Of a stretch of 64,000 nt of DNA, positions 17,511 through 25,831 are shown piece by piece. The position numbers were made by a program, and so were the translations under genes. Origin of the DNA: Bacteroidales bacterium. GTDB taxonomy: Bacteria; Bacteroidota; Bacteroidia; Bacteroidales; VadinHA17. The stretch's first letter is position 1; each line of letters opens with the position of its first letter. Location: the NCBI GenBank assembly GCA_016928075.1, contig JAFGLJ010000027.1:62001-126000 (forward strand). Reading direction: 5' to 3'. The notes beneath the pieces are model-generated. The model was given only the letters and a program-made list of their open reading frames with translations. It was not told the DNA's origin and did no database searches.

Positions 17511-18521
17511 ATGAATAATCTACTGACAGTATCACCATCTCCGCATGAGTATGGCAAGGAGACAACAAAAAAACTCATGTACGGAGTGGTAATAGCCCTA
17601 GCCCCTGCCCTGCTTGCCACTATCTGGTTTTTCGGCTGGGCAGCAATCCTGATAACTTCAGTTTCCGTAGTGTCCTGTGTTATTTTCGAATCTCTTATCC
17701 AGAAATTTATTTTAAGGAAGAAACCATCTGTAAGTGACGGTTCCGCGGTAGTTACAGGTCTGTTACTCGCTTTTTGCCTTCCCACCAATCTTCCCATAGG
17801 ACTAATTATCCTGGGTGCCCTGGTAGCTATAGGTGTTGGTAAAATGACCTTTGGAGGACTGGGAAATAACCCTTTCAATCCGGCACTCGTCGGAAGAGTC
17901 TTCCTTTTTCTTTCCTTTCCGGTTCAGATGACCACATGGCCTGTCCCAAAAGGATTTAAGACAAGCTTCACTGATGCAATAACAGGTGCAACACCATTAA
18001 GCATACTGAATGAGAACTATGATAAAATTCCTGTACAAAATATTATGACGGACACGGAGCTTGCTATGCCGGGATACCAGCAGCTTTTCTGGGGAAACAT
18101 GGGAGGTTCACTGGGTGAAATAGCTGCTTTTGCCCTTCTTATAGGACTGGCATACCTGCTCATAAGGAAAATCATAACCTGGCATATTCCAGTAAGCATA
18201 CTCCTCACAGTAATCCTGTTCACAGGTATCTTATGGCTTGCCAATAATGAATCAAATGCTGATCCACTTTATCACCTTATGACCGGGGGGTTGCTCCTGG
18301 GAGCTATTTTTATGGCCACCGATTACGTAACCTCACCCATGTCAAAAAAAGGCATGATAATTTACGGCGTGGGAATAGGCATAATAACAGTACTTATCAG
18401 GCGATTCGGAGCGTATCCTGAAGGTGTGCAGTTTGCAATACTTATAATGAATGCATTCACACCACTGATAAATATATATTTAAAACCATCAAGGTTCGGA
18501 GAGGAGGTAAAAAATGTCTAA
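17511..18521 (+). CDS. rnfD: Rnf electron transport complex subunit D
   Basis: A 336-residue integral membrane subunit with about eight to ten hydrophobic helices. It carries a covalent FMN in the known family: the flavinylation motif DAITGATPL is present with the acceptor threonine at about 161. The N-terminal SPSPHEY is typical of RnfD/NqrB. FGGLGNNPFNPALVGR and MATDYVTSPMS are further conserved signatures. Together with RnfG, RnfE and RnfA it forms the ion-translocating membrane core. Its end overlaps the start of rnfG by eight bases. Confidence 0.96.
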   Translation: MNNLLTVSPSPHEYGKETTKKLMYGVVIALAPALLATIWFFGWAAILITSVSVVSCVIFESLIQKFILRKKPSVSDGSAVVTGLLLAFCLPTNLPIGLIILGALVAIGVGKMTFGGLGNNPFNPALVGRVFLFLSFPVQMTTWPVPKGFKTSFTDAITGATPLSILNENYDKIPVQNIMTDTELAMPGYQQLFWGNMGGSLGEIAAFALLIGLAYLLIRKIITWHIPVSILLTVILFTGILWLANNESNADPLYHLMTGGLLLGAIFMATDYVTSPMSKKGMIIYGVGIGIITVLIRRFGAYPEGVQFAILIMNAFTPLINIYLKPSRFGEEVKNV

Positions 18522-19095
18522 GAAAGAATCAAACCTTAAAAACATGTTTATTGCTCTGCTGGTGATCACTTTTATCGCTTCAGCATCCCTTGGTGGCATT
18601 TATGAACTGACAAAGGAACCTATAGCAGCAGCAAAGCTTGAAAAGAAAAATAGCGCTATAAGGCAGGTTATTCCTGAATTTGACAATAGCCCCACTGATG
18701 ATATTTATAAGAAAGCTGTAAATGGTGATACACTTTATTTTTACCCTGGAACAAAAGGTGGTGAACCGGTAGGAACAGCCGTTGAAACGTTCTCAAATTT
18801 AGGGTTCTCAGGGGAAATTAAGATAATGGTTGGCTTCCTGCCCGATGGTACAATAAATGATGTTGCTGTCCTTGAACATGCAGAGACACCAGGGCTGGGT
18901 GATAAAATGGAAAGGAAGAAATCAGACTGGAGTTTGCAGTTCCAGGGGAAGAACCCTGAGTCATTCCGCCTGTCTGTTAAGAAGGACGGCGGCGATGTTG
19001 ATGCCATTACAGCCTCAACAATCAGTTCAAGAGCTTTCTGCGATGCTGTGGAAAGAGCATATGAAGCTTTTAGAAGTATAAATCAGAACAAGTAA
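18514..19095 (+). CDS. rnfG: Rnf electron transport complex subunit G
   Basis: A 193-residue protein with one N-terminal transmembrane helix (about 11-31) and an extracytoplasmic FMN-binding domain. The flavinylation site is in VDAITASTISSRA, with the predicted acceptor threonine at about 169. Most RnfG proteins have TGAT here; this one has TAST, which still keeps the threonine. HAETPGLGDKM is the second family signature. A maturation enzyme (ApbE) would be needed and is not in the window. It overlaps rnfD by eight bases and precedes rnfE by 18 bases. Confidence 0.95.
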   Translation: MSKKESNLKNMFIALLVITFIASASLGGIYELTKEPIAAAKLEKKNSAIRQVIPEFDNSPTDDIYKKAVNGDTLYFYPGTKGGEPVGTAVETFSNLGFSGEIKIMVGFLPDGTINDVAVLEHAETPGLGDKMERKKSDWSLQFQGKNPESFRLSVKKDGGDVDAITASTISSRAFCDAVERAYEAFRSINQNK

Positions 19096-19113
19096 AAAAG
19101 CTAATACGAAGAT

Positions 19114-19701
19114 ATGAACCAACTTAAGAATTTCACCAAAGGCTTTATAAAGGAAAACCCGGTATTTGCTCTCTTCCTCGGCCTGTGCCCAACACTTGGT
19201 GTAACCACTACCGCCATAAATGGTATGGGCATGGGCCTGGCAACCACATTTGTCCTGTTGATGTCAAATGTCGTAGTTTCCCTTATTAAAAACTTTATAC
19301 CTGATAAAGTCAGGATACCTTCCTTTATAGTTATTATAGCGTCTTTTGTAACTATTGTTGAACTTATAATGCAGGCGTACCTCCCTGCACTATTTGAAGC
19401 ACTTGGCCTTTTTATCCCGCTTATAGTTGTGAACTGTATTGTGCTGGGACGCGCCGAGGCTTTTGCATCAAAGAACACACTGCTGTCATCTGCAATAGAC
19501 GGACTGGGCATGGGATTGGGATTTACCTTTGCACTTACCCTCCTGGGGTCGGTTAGGGAAATACTTGGTTCAGGATCCATATTCGGACTGAAATTTATAG
19601 GCGGGGAAGGCATACTTATATTCATATTATCACCGGGAGCGTTCATTGCGCTGGGTTACCTCATAGTGATTGTTAACAAGCTAAGTAAGAAAGGGGCATA
19701 A
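19114..19701 (+). CDS. rnfE: Rnf electron transport complex subunit E
   Basis: A 195-residue integral membrane protein with about six helices. The signature half-motif [12 protein letters not shown] near residues 26-37 and [13 protein letters not shown] mark the RnfE/NqrD family. These subunits form the membrane iron-sulfur site that pairs with RnfA by inverted pseudo-symmetry. It is separated from rnfA by one base, so the two are certainly cotranscribed. The DIKEL-like loop of other family members is replaced here by a [20 protein letters not shown] stretch, which is normal for RnfE. Confidence 0.95.
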   Translation: MNQLKNFTKGFIKENPVFALFLGLCPTLGVTTTAINGMGMGLATTFVLLMSNVVVSLIKNFIPDKVRIPSFIVIIASFVTIVELIMQAYLPALFEALGLFIPLIVVNCIVLGRAEAFASKNTLLSSAIDGLGMGLGFTFALTLLGSVREILGSGSIFGLKFIGGEGILIFILSPGAFIALGYLIVIVNKLSKKGA

Positions 19702-19702
19702 G

Positions 19703-20275
19703 ATGGAATATATAATAATAATCATATCTGCAATCTTTGTAAATAATATTGTTCTCAGCAAGTTCCTGGGTATTTGCCCCTTCATTGGGGTTTCAGCAAA
19801 AATTGAAACAGCCATAGGGATGTCGGGAGCAGTCTTATTTGTAATGACCATAGCCACACTGGTAACTTACCTGATTCAGAATTATATACTAATCCCTTTT
19901 GGCATAGTATACATGCAGACCATTACCTTTATCCTGGTTATTGCATCATTGGTTCAGCTGGTGGAGATTATACTTAAGAAAGTAAGCCCTACATTATACC
20001 AGGCTCTTGGTATATTCCTTCCGCTTATTACTACTAACTGTGCAGTCCTGGGAGTAGCTATAATGGCGGGTCAGCAGGACCTCAACCTCATGGAAAGTAT
20101 CGTTTTCGCTATCGCGAATTCAATAGGTTTTGGCCTTGCACTTATACTCTTCGCAGGTTTGCGTGAGCACCTCGAACTGGCAGATGTACCGACACCCATG
20201 AGAGGTGTTCCAATAGCTTTTGTTGTTGCAGGGCTACTGGCCATGGCTTTTATGGGATTTGCAGGTATAGTGTAA
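19703..20275 (+). CDS. rnfA: Rnf electron transport complex subunit A
   Basis: A 190-residue, six-helix membrane protein, last gene of the operon. The opening helix carries [20 protein letters not shown], the RnfA/NqrE hallmark with a cluster-ligating cysteine, and the mirrored [12 protein letters not shown] lies in the second half. Paired with RnfE it makes the core ion- and electron-conducting unit. The gene ends eight bases from the stop of the convergent large oxidoreductase fusion gene, with no obvious terminator between them. Confidence 0.96.
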   Translation: MEYIIIIISAIFVNNIVLSKFLGICPFIGVSAKIETAIGMSGAVLFVMTIATLVTYLIQNYILIPFGIVYMQTITFILVIASLVQLVEIILKKVSPTLYQALGIFLPLITTNCAVLGVAIMAGQQDLNLMESIVFAIANSIGFGLALILFAGLREHLELADVPTPMRGVPIAFVVAGLLAMAFMGFAGIV

Positions 20276-20283
20276 AAGTGACT

Positions 20284-23200
20284 TTACTTAAAAGCTTTTT
20301 CCAGTAATCCGTCACCATCAATTTTGAGCCGGTCAAAATAATCAGGTACCCGTTTGCCTGTCAGTTTATCCACATACAATTTAGCGAGGTATTGTCCTAA
20401 CATAAAACCCTGCCCCCGCAGACCTATGAACAAACCGTGATCAGTATCGATGAGCATCCTCGGCTCAACATAATAACCTGCCCATATAGCCTGAAATCCA
20501 ACCGATGATAAGCATGGTACCCAATCAACGAACACTTCCGTAACAATCTCAAGAAAATCCTGGGAATTGATCTTCAGGTTTTTTCCTGTTTCTTCCGGTT
20601 CAATCATAGGTGAAGCGCACCCAATTATCTGCCCCGTTTCAGCTAACTGCTGACCATAAACAGCTGTGAATCCTTTATATTTTCTTCGATCGATTAACAT
20701 TGACAGTGGACTTCCATTGATGCCCAGCATAGGTAAGCGACGGGTAATAAAGGCCTGGTGTTTAACAGGATAAATGCCCGTTTCAAGCCCTAATCTGGAT
20801 GCGAATTTCGCACCTTCGGGACCAAGGGCATTAATGAACACCTCGGTTTGATATTCAATGTACTCATTATTATGATCACGGACAATTACATTATAAGCCT
20901 TTCCCGAAGTATTTATATCTATTAATTCACAATCTTCAAGTATTGTACCTCCATGTTCAATGCCTATATTTCTTATAAGATCAATCACTCTGCCAGGTGT
21001 AGCCTGCCAGCAATTGTTGGTAATAAGTGCTGCCTTATATTTATTCAACGAAGGGTTGAAATGATCCGACACTTCCTTCCGGAAATCTTTGGAATCAATC
21101 ATCCTTGCGTCCGACCAGGCAATAGAAGCCTCCAGGTCTCTGTATATCTGTTCATCGTGTGCAAAAGTAACATACTTGATTGGAAGGAAATCAATATTCT
21201 GAACATCCTGTAATTCTCTGAATATCTGTAAATTATTATTTGCAATATCGGAAAGCTCGGGCAGACTGAAGTTTGGACGGCCGGCAGCAATGTTTCTCCA
21301 TGATGAGCCGCGACCATAATTAATCATTAAGGGTTTAAGACCTGCTTCTGCCATATATCTGAATAAAGCGCTACCACCTATACCGCCTCCGGCAATAAAG
21401 GACTGTGTATGGATTATTTTACGGCTCTTGTCATTCAGGTGGGTGATTACGTTTTCATGAGCCTTCCTGGGAAGAAGTTCACCCAATACTATCTGATTAG
21501 AAAGCGGACCACGAGGTGTGGCATCGCCAACCATTGAAATACCGTATTTAGGTAAGACAGTCTTTAATCGCTTAATACATCGTTTCCCCCGGCAGGCACC
21601 CATTCCCAATCTCGTGGTATGTTTTATCTCATCAACTGAAATAAATTTCCTTGGGCCGATAATATCAAGTATTTCATTCAGTTTTACATCATCACAATGA
21701 CATATATACTGATCTCCTTCATATTTATTCACTGTATCCTCATAACTGATCTCATCCGGATAAATTTCCTTGATAATAAAACCTCTCACCTCGATTAGCT
21801 CGTCACCACTTATGTCAAGTGCTTTAACCCTGGCAATATTTGTTTTATTTTCTTTCCTGAGCACTTTTTCAATAATTCCCTCCCCCAGTTTCTGCCCCTG
21901 ATTGTTTACCAGGTAAACTTCAGAATCTTCTGCAACGTTGTATTCAACAGGCAGGAACAACCAGTTCTTTTTGAGATTATACCCAAAAATGGCCAGTCCG
22001 GGACACTGGTAAACGCATTCCATACAACCTATACATTTATCGAAATCTATTTCCGGAACAGTGCTTGTGGATGATTTGGTAATGGCATTGTGAGGGCAGG
22101 CAAAAGCACAGGGATTACATGCAAAACCATAAAGACAGTCTATTAATACGAAAGGTTTTCCCCATATTCTGTCTTTTGAGGGCTTGAAAGGATCATCTAT
22201 GATCTTAACCGGTTCCTGCTGGGAATCAATATATTCTTTGGATATTTTCAAATACTGTTTATAATCATATCTTACTCCCATTTCATCAATAATTTCATAA
22301 GCTACCTGTTTCCCCCTGAGTACTGCACTTGTTCCCTCTCCTATCCTGATTGCATCGCCTGCACCATGACAGTTTCTACCAAAAACTTCTCTACCCTTTA
22401 TAAGCAAAGCGTCATCAGAAATAAGGCCCGTACAAATGTTAATAGCATCAATTCCATTAATCACTTTTTCTGTTCCGGGCACAGGTTCAAAATTCTCAGC
22501 ATCTGCAATTACTGCTCCCGTAATACCGTCGTAATTCTCATTGGGTATTGCCTTAACAAGGATTTTAGAAGTCAGAACGGGAATCCCCAGGCGTCTTACC
22601 CTGTTAGCCTGAACGGGAAATCCTCCTTCGCAGGGCATTGCTTCAATAATTGCTTTTACTTTTGCCCCGGCCTGTATTAACTGGTAAGAGGTAAGGTAGC
22701 CAATATTTCCTGCTCCAACAGTCAGCACATTTTTACCCAGCAAGGTAAATTCCTGGTTCATCATTTTCTGTACAACCGCTGCTGTATATACCCCGGGCAC
22801 ATCATCGTTCTCAAAAGGAGGCATAAAGGGCACTGCCCCTGTAGCAACAACCAGGTAATTTGTATCGACGTAATATATCTCTTCCGAATTAATATTTTTA
22901 ACAGCCAGTCTTTTACCTTCAAGTATATCCCAGACTGTAGATTCAAGAAATATACCTTTTTGATTTTCACCTGCCAGAGATTTTGCAATATCAAAACCTC
23001 TCATGCCTCCAAATTTCTTCTCTTTTTCAAAAAAGAAAAACTGGTGTGTCTGCATTAGGAACTGCCCGCCTATATGATCATTATTATCTATTACTACATT
23101 GTCAATTCCGTGCATATTCAATATTTCCCTGGCTGCAAGACCTGCCGGTCCCGCACCGATAATAGCCACGTCAGTTTTATAAACATTCAATGGCTTATCG

Positions 23201-23517
23201 GTTTCTATTTTTTGTGACCCCGGTTTATAATCCCGGGGGATTGTTTTCACCTCCCTGACGCCATTCACTCGTGTGATACATATTCTCCTTATTACTCCAT
23301 CAACTAGCATTTCGCAGGCGCCACATTTCCCTATACCGCATTCAAGACTGCGGTTCCTGTTTTCGAGGCTGTGACTATGCACCGGATAGCCTGCCTGGTG
23401 AAGGGCTGCGGCAATAGTGAAGTCTTTCTCCGCAGTAATGGTTTTATCGTTGAATTTAAAACTTGTCTTTTGTTTTTCAGGAACAACCAGTATTGGATGA
23501 GAAGTTATTTTCTGCAT
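20284..23517 (-). CDS. Giant multi-cofactor dehydrogenase: [2Fe-2S]-FAD-2x[4Fe-4S]-BFD-DAO fusion
   Basis: About 1077 residues from the ATG at 23517; a TTG at 23538 would add seven. In order: an N-terminal [2Fe-2S] domain (C60, C65, C68, C80), as in sarcosine oxidase alpha or HcnA; an FAD/NAD-type reductase (GAGPAG 121-126, second Rossmann GAGNIG 268-273), as in HcnB; two [4Fe-4S] motifs (C461/467/470/474 and C495/498/501/505); a BFD-like [2Fe-2S] site (C606, C608, C642, C647); and a C-terminal DAO-type FAD domain (GGGIGG 710-715), as in HcnC or sarcosine oxidase beta. In known dye-linked proline, hydroxyproline, octopine and glycine (HCN-forming) dehydrogenases these are separate subunits. 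It probably oxidises an amino or imino acid and passes electrons to a carrier. Substrate and acceptor are unknown. Confidence 0.85.
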   Translation of the reverse strand: MQKITSHPILVVPEKQKTSFKFNDKTITAEKDFTIAAALHQAGYPVHSHSLENRNRSLECGIGKCGACEMLVDGVIRRICITRVNGVREVKTIPRDYKPGSQKIETDKPLNVYKTDVAIIGAGPAGLAAREILNMHGIDNVVIDNNDHIGGQFLMQTHQFFFFEKEKKFGGMRGFDIAKSLAGENQKGIFLESTVWDILEGKRLAVKNINSEEIYYVDTNYLVVATGAVPFMPPFENDDVPGVYTAAVVQKMMNQEFTLLGKNVLTVGAGNIGYLTSYQLIQAGAKVKAIIEAMPCEGGFPVQANRVRRLGIPVLTSKILVKAIPNENYDGITGAVIADAENFEPVPGTEKVINGIDAINICTGLISDDALLIKGREVFGRNCHGAGDAIRIGEGTSAVLRGKQVAYEIIDEMGVRYDYKQYLKISKEYIDSQQEPVKIIDDPFKPSKDRIWGKPFVLIDCLYGFACNPCAFACPHNAITKSSTSTVPEIDFDKCIGCMECVYQCPGLAIFGYNLKKNWLFLPVEYNVAEDSEVYLVNNQGQKLGEGIIEKVLRKENKTNIARVKALDISGDELIEVRGFIIKEIYPDEISYEDTVNKYEGDQYICHCDDVKLNEILDIIGPRKFISVDEIKHTTRLGMGACRGKRCIKRLKTVLPKYGISMVGDATPRGPLSNQIVLGELLPRKAHENVITHLNDKSRKIIHTQSFIAGGGIGGSALFRYMAEAGLKPLMINYGRGSSWRNIAAGRPNFSLPELSDIANNNLQIFRELQDVQNIDFLPIKYVTFAHDEQIYRDLEASIAWSDARMIDSKDFRKEVSDHFNPSLNKYKAALITNNCWQATPGRVIDLIRNIGIEHGGTILEDCELIDINTSGKAYNVIVRDHNNEYIEYQTEVFINALGPEGAKFASRLGLETGIYPVKHQAFITRRLPMLGINGSPLSMLIDRRKYKGFTAVYGQQLAETGQIIGCASPMIEPEETGKNLKINSQDFLEIVTEVFVDWVPCLSSVGFQAIWAGYYVEPRMLIDTDHGLFIGLRGQGFMLGQYLAKLYVDKLTGKRVPDYFDRLKIDGDGLLEKAFK

Positions 23518-23742
23518 ATCAGGACATATTAATTTCAATTAATGACCTGGTGAAAATAATAACAGAATAACAAGAAATTACTGATATCTGTCATTAAGTG
23601 AACTTACCCGGTCAATGGCAGGTTACCGGTTAAGTACGGACTATTGATCATTTAGGATCTTTTATCAGCCTAAATTGTATATTATAAATAAAATAGCTGT
23701 ACGAGAAGCTGGCAGTTTAGAAAAGTGATAAGTCAGCATTTT
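23518..23742. other. Intergenic region with 11-bp imperfect inverted repeat
   Basis: This 225-base gap separates zupT from the downstream oxidoreductase fusion gene, both on the minus strand. It contains ACTTACCCGGT (23602-23612) and ACCGGTTAAGT (23625-23635), an inverted repeat with 10 of 11 positions pairing and a 12-base spacer. It lacks a T-run on either side, so an operator or leader hairpin is more likely than a terminator. I see no other feature here and no small gene. Confidence 0.35.
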
Positions 23743-24549
23743 CTACAACATCATAAGGCTTATTCCTATGACTATGATTCCGCTTATCAGGCCGTAGATA
23801 GTGGTATGGTGTTTCCCATATTTATGGGCAGCAGGCAGGAGTTCATCAAAAGATATATAGATCATAATTCCGGCAACCAGTGCAAACATATAACCCAGGA
23901 CAATCTGGCTTCGGAACAATGAGAGTATTAAATATCCTACCAGTGCTCCTAACGGCTCGGAGAAGCCCGACAGGGTGGCCCACCAGAATGCTTTTTTCCT
24001 CGATCCCGTGGCATAATACACGGGTACAGAAACAGCTATGCCCTCAGGGATATTATGTATGGCTATAGCGATGGCTATGCTTACACCAACAGTTATGTCC
24101 GATACTCCTGCCATAAATGTAGCTATCCCTTCAGGGAAATTATGAATGCTGATTGCTACAGCAGTAAAAACACCTACACGTAATAACCTTTTACCTTTGC
24201 AGGCGCGTCCGTTATCCATTTGCTCGAGGCTCCTCATTTCATGGGGGTTTTCCTGAGTTGGTACCATCTTGTCTATAAGTGCCGTAAGCCCAACGCCACT
24301 AATAAAAAAAAGGAAAGTAATCCATGCTGAGATATTAACAGTATAGTATTCACCAATTACACTGTTTGCTTCTCCAAGAATTTCTGTAAAGGAGATATAA
24401 ATCATCACTCCGGCGGAAAAACCAAGTGAGTAGGAAAGGAAGGTGGTGTTTGTCCTTTTTGCAAAAAACGCTATTCCTCCTCCTATAGCTGTTGCCAGCC
24501 CTGCAAAAAGTGTAAGGCCAAAAGCAAGGTAAACATTAGTCCATTCCAT
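23743..24549 (-). CDS. zupT: ZIP-family metal transporter, ZupT-like
   Basis: About 268 residues from the ATG at 24549; the frame extends to 24606, but the extra residues are not ZupT-like. Eight hydrophobic helices are visible. Helices four and five carry the metal-binding motifs HNFPEGIATF and HNIPEGIAVSVP, and the following ATLSGFSEPLGALVGY is the ZupT signature. The protein imports zinc and other divalent cations across the inner membrane. The gene stands alone in front of the oxidoreductase fusion gene after a 225-base gap. No Fur/Zur-like operator was recognised. Confidence 0.93.
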   Translation of the reverse strand: MEWTNVYLAFGLTLFAGLATAIGGGIAFFAKRTNTTFLSYSLGFSAGVMIYISFTEILGEANSVIGEYYTVNISAWITFLFFISGVGLTALIDKMVPTQENPHEMRSLEQMDNGRACKGKRLLRVGVFTAVAISIHNFPEGIATFMAGVSDITVGVSIAIAIAIHNIPEGIAVSVPVYYATGSRKKAFWWATLSGFSEPLGALVGYLILSLFRSQIVLGYMFALVAGIMIYISFDELLPAAHKYGKHHTTIYGLISGIIVIGISLMML

Positions 24550-24736
24550 TCCTGTAGCAATATTTAAAAATGATCTGCAAAAATACAAAAAGTAAAGGTA
24601 ATACAATGATCAATGACTAAACTTATAAGGCAGGGCATTCTGATCTCAGATCCTTATCATTTCTTCATTTGTAATATACTCCATATGATAATGATAATCC
24701 CCTTTAAAACGTTATTTTTATATAAAATACAATTTA

Positions 24737-25282
24737 TTGAATCAGATAACAAAATATTACAGGGCTCTGGGACTGCAGCCGGGAGCACAGATTGATGATA
24801 TTAAGAAAGCTTACAGGAGATGTGCACGCAAATACCATCCCGACATTAATAAATCACCTTCAGCAAGTGAACTTTTTATCATTTCAACCGAGGCATACCA
24901 GTTCCTCCTGGCACATCATAAAAGAAAGGAGTCTGATTCCGACAGAGCCAGTGAATTTATTAATGAATGGGACAGGTACAAAAGAGAACAGGCAAGACGC
25001 AAAGCCTATGCTCATGCCAGAATACGTTATACCCAGTTTGTTAATTCAGACCTTTACAAATCGACAAGAGTACTTGATAAAACAAGGATATTCATAGCGA
25101 TAATTTTCGCGTTATTAATAATAATCCTTGCCATTAACGGTTACATAGTCAGGCTTAAAATGGTTGATAAGGGATTTGAAAGACCCACACTGTCAGGTTT
25201 TATTTTACTTATATTCACAGGTATTTTGTTCCTGGTAACTTCATTGATATTTTTGTATCATCATTATAAGAATAAAAAATAA
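24737..25282 (+). CDS. J-domain protein with C-terminal membrane segments
   Basis: A 181-residue protein. The N-terminal J-domain (about 5-60) has helix II KKAYRRCARKYHPD with the HPD motif at 34-36, so it should stimulate DnaK. There is no Gly/Phe region or zinc finger. Two hydrophobic helices at about 118-138 and 152-175 anchor it in the inner membrane, leaving the J-domain in the cytosol. The start is a TTG at 24737: an in-frame stop at 24695-24697 and the lack of any in-frame ATG leave few alternatives. The client is unknown. The next gene, a thioesterase, starts ten bases downstream. Confidence 0.82.
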   Translation: MNQITKYYRALGLQPGAQIDDIKKAYRRCARKYHPDINKSPSASELFIISTEAYQFLLAHHKRKESDSDRASEFINEWDRYKREQARRKAYAHARIRYTQFVNSDLYKSTRVLDKTRIFIAIIFALLIIILAINGYIVRLKMVDKGFERPTLSGFILLIFTGILFLVTSLIFLYHHYKNKK

Positions 25283-25292
25283 TCTCTATGGC

Positions 25293-25769
25293 ATGCGGAG
25301 GAAAATAAAAAACCCATACAATCCAGAAATAAACAAGTGTTTTGGCTGCAGCTGCAAGAATCCCATAGGACTTAAACTTCAATTTGAAGAAGTTGATAAT
25401 TATATTGAGGCAAAATGGGAGCCCAATGAGTATTACTCGGGATATGTAAATGTCCTGCACGGAGGTATAATAGCAACACTGCTTGATGAAATATGTGCAT
25501 GGTGTGTAAGCGTTAAGCTAGGAACCGCAGGTGTTACATCCGAGCTTAAAGTAAGGTACCTTAAACCGGTTTTCATGAACAGGGGTACCATAACCTTAAG
25601 AGCCAGTATTGAAAGGACAGATGACAGGTATGTCTACCTGAAAAGCGAACTGGCTGACGGTGACGGTAAATTATGCACTGAAGCGTATTCAACGTATTTC
25701 GTCTATCCAGAAGAGTATGCAAAACGTAAATTTGGTTTTCCCGGGAAAGAATATTTCTTTGATAAATAA
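25293..25769 (+). CDS. PaaI/hotdog-fold thioesterase
   Basis: A 158-residue hotdog-fold protein of the PaaI type, which hydrolyses acyl-CoA thioesters in the cytosol. The helix-lead motif VLHGGIIATLLDEICAW (residues 50-66) has the HGG and the catalytic acidic residue of the family. A short cysteine-rich N-terminus (KCFGCSCKNPIGLKL) is typical of the Bacteroidota members and may bind metal. The strands TSELKVRYLKPV and YLKSELADGDGKL follow. It starts ten bases after the J-domain gene. The substrate is unknown. Confidence 0.88.
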   Translation: MRRKIKNPYNPEINKCFGCSCKNPIGLKLQFEEVDNYIEAKWEPNEYYSGYVNVLHGGIIATLLDEICAWCVSVKLGTAGVTSELKVRYLKPVFMNRGTITLRASIERTDDRYVYLKSELADGDGKLCTEAYSTYFVYPEEYAKRKFGFPGKEYFFDK

Positions 25770-25831
25770 CTGTTTACATGGCATGTTTTTTGCGGCGTTA
25801 CGGATGAAACCAAACCAAAAAATAAAATACA

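Noticed and set aside
19101-19646. 181-codon open frame on the minus strand inside rnfE
   Set aside because: Antisense shadow of a hydrophobic membrane gene; Ser/Pro/Asn-rich translation with no known motif, and rnfE itself is certain.
24613-24795. 60-codon frame overlapping the start of the J-domain gene
   Set aside because: No homology seen; overlaps the conserved J-domain in another frame.
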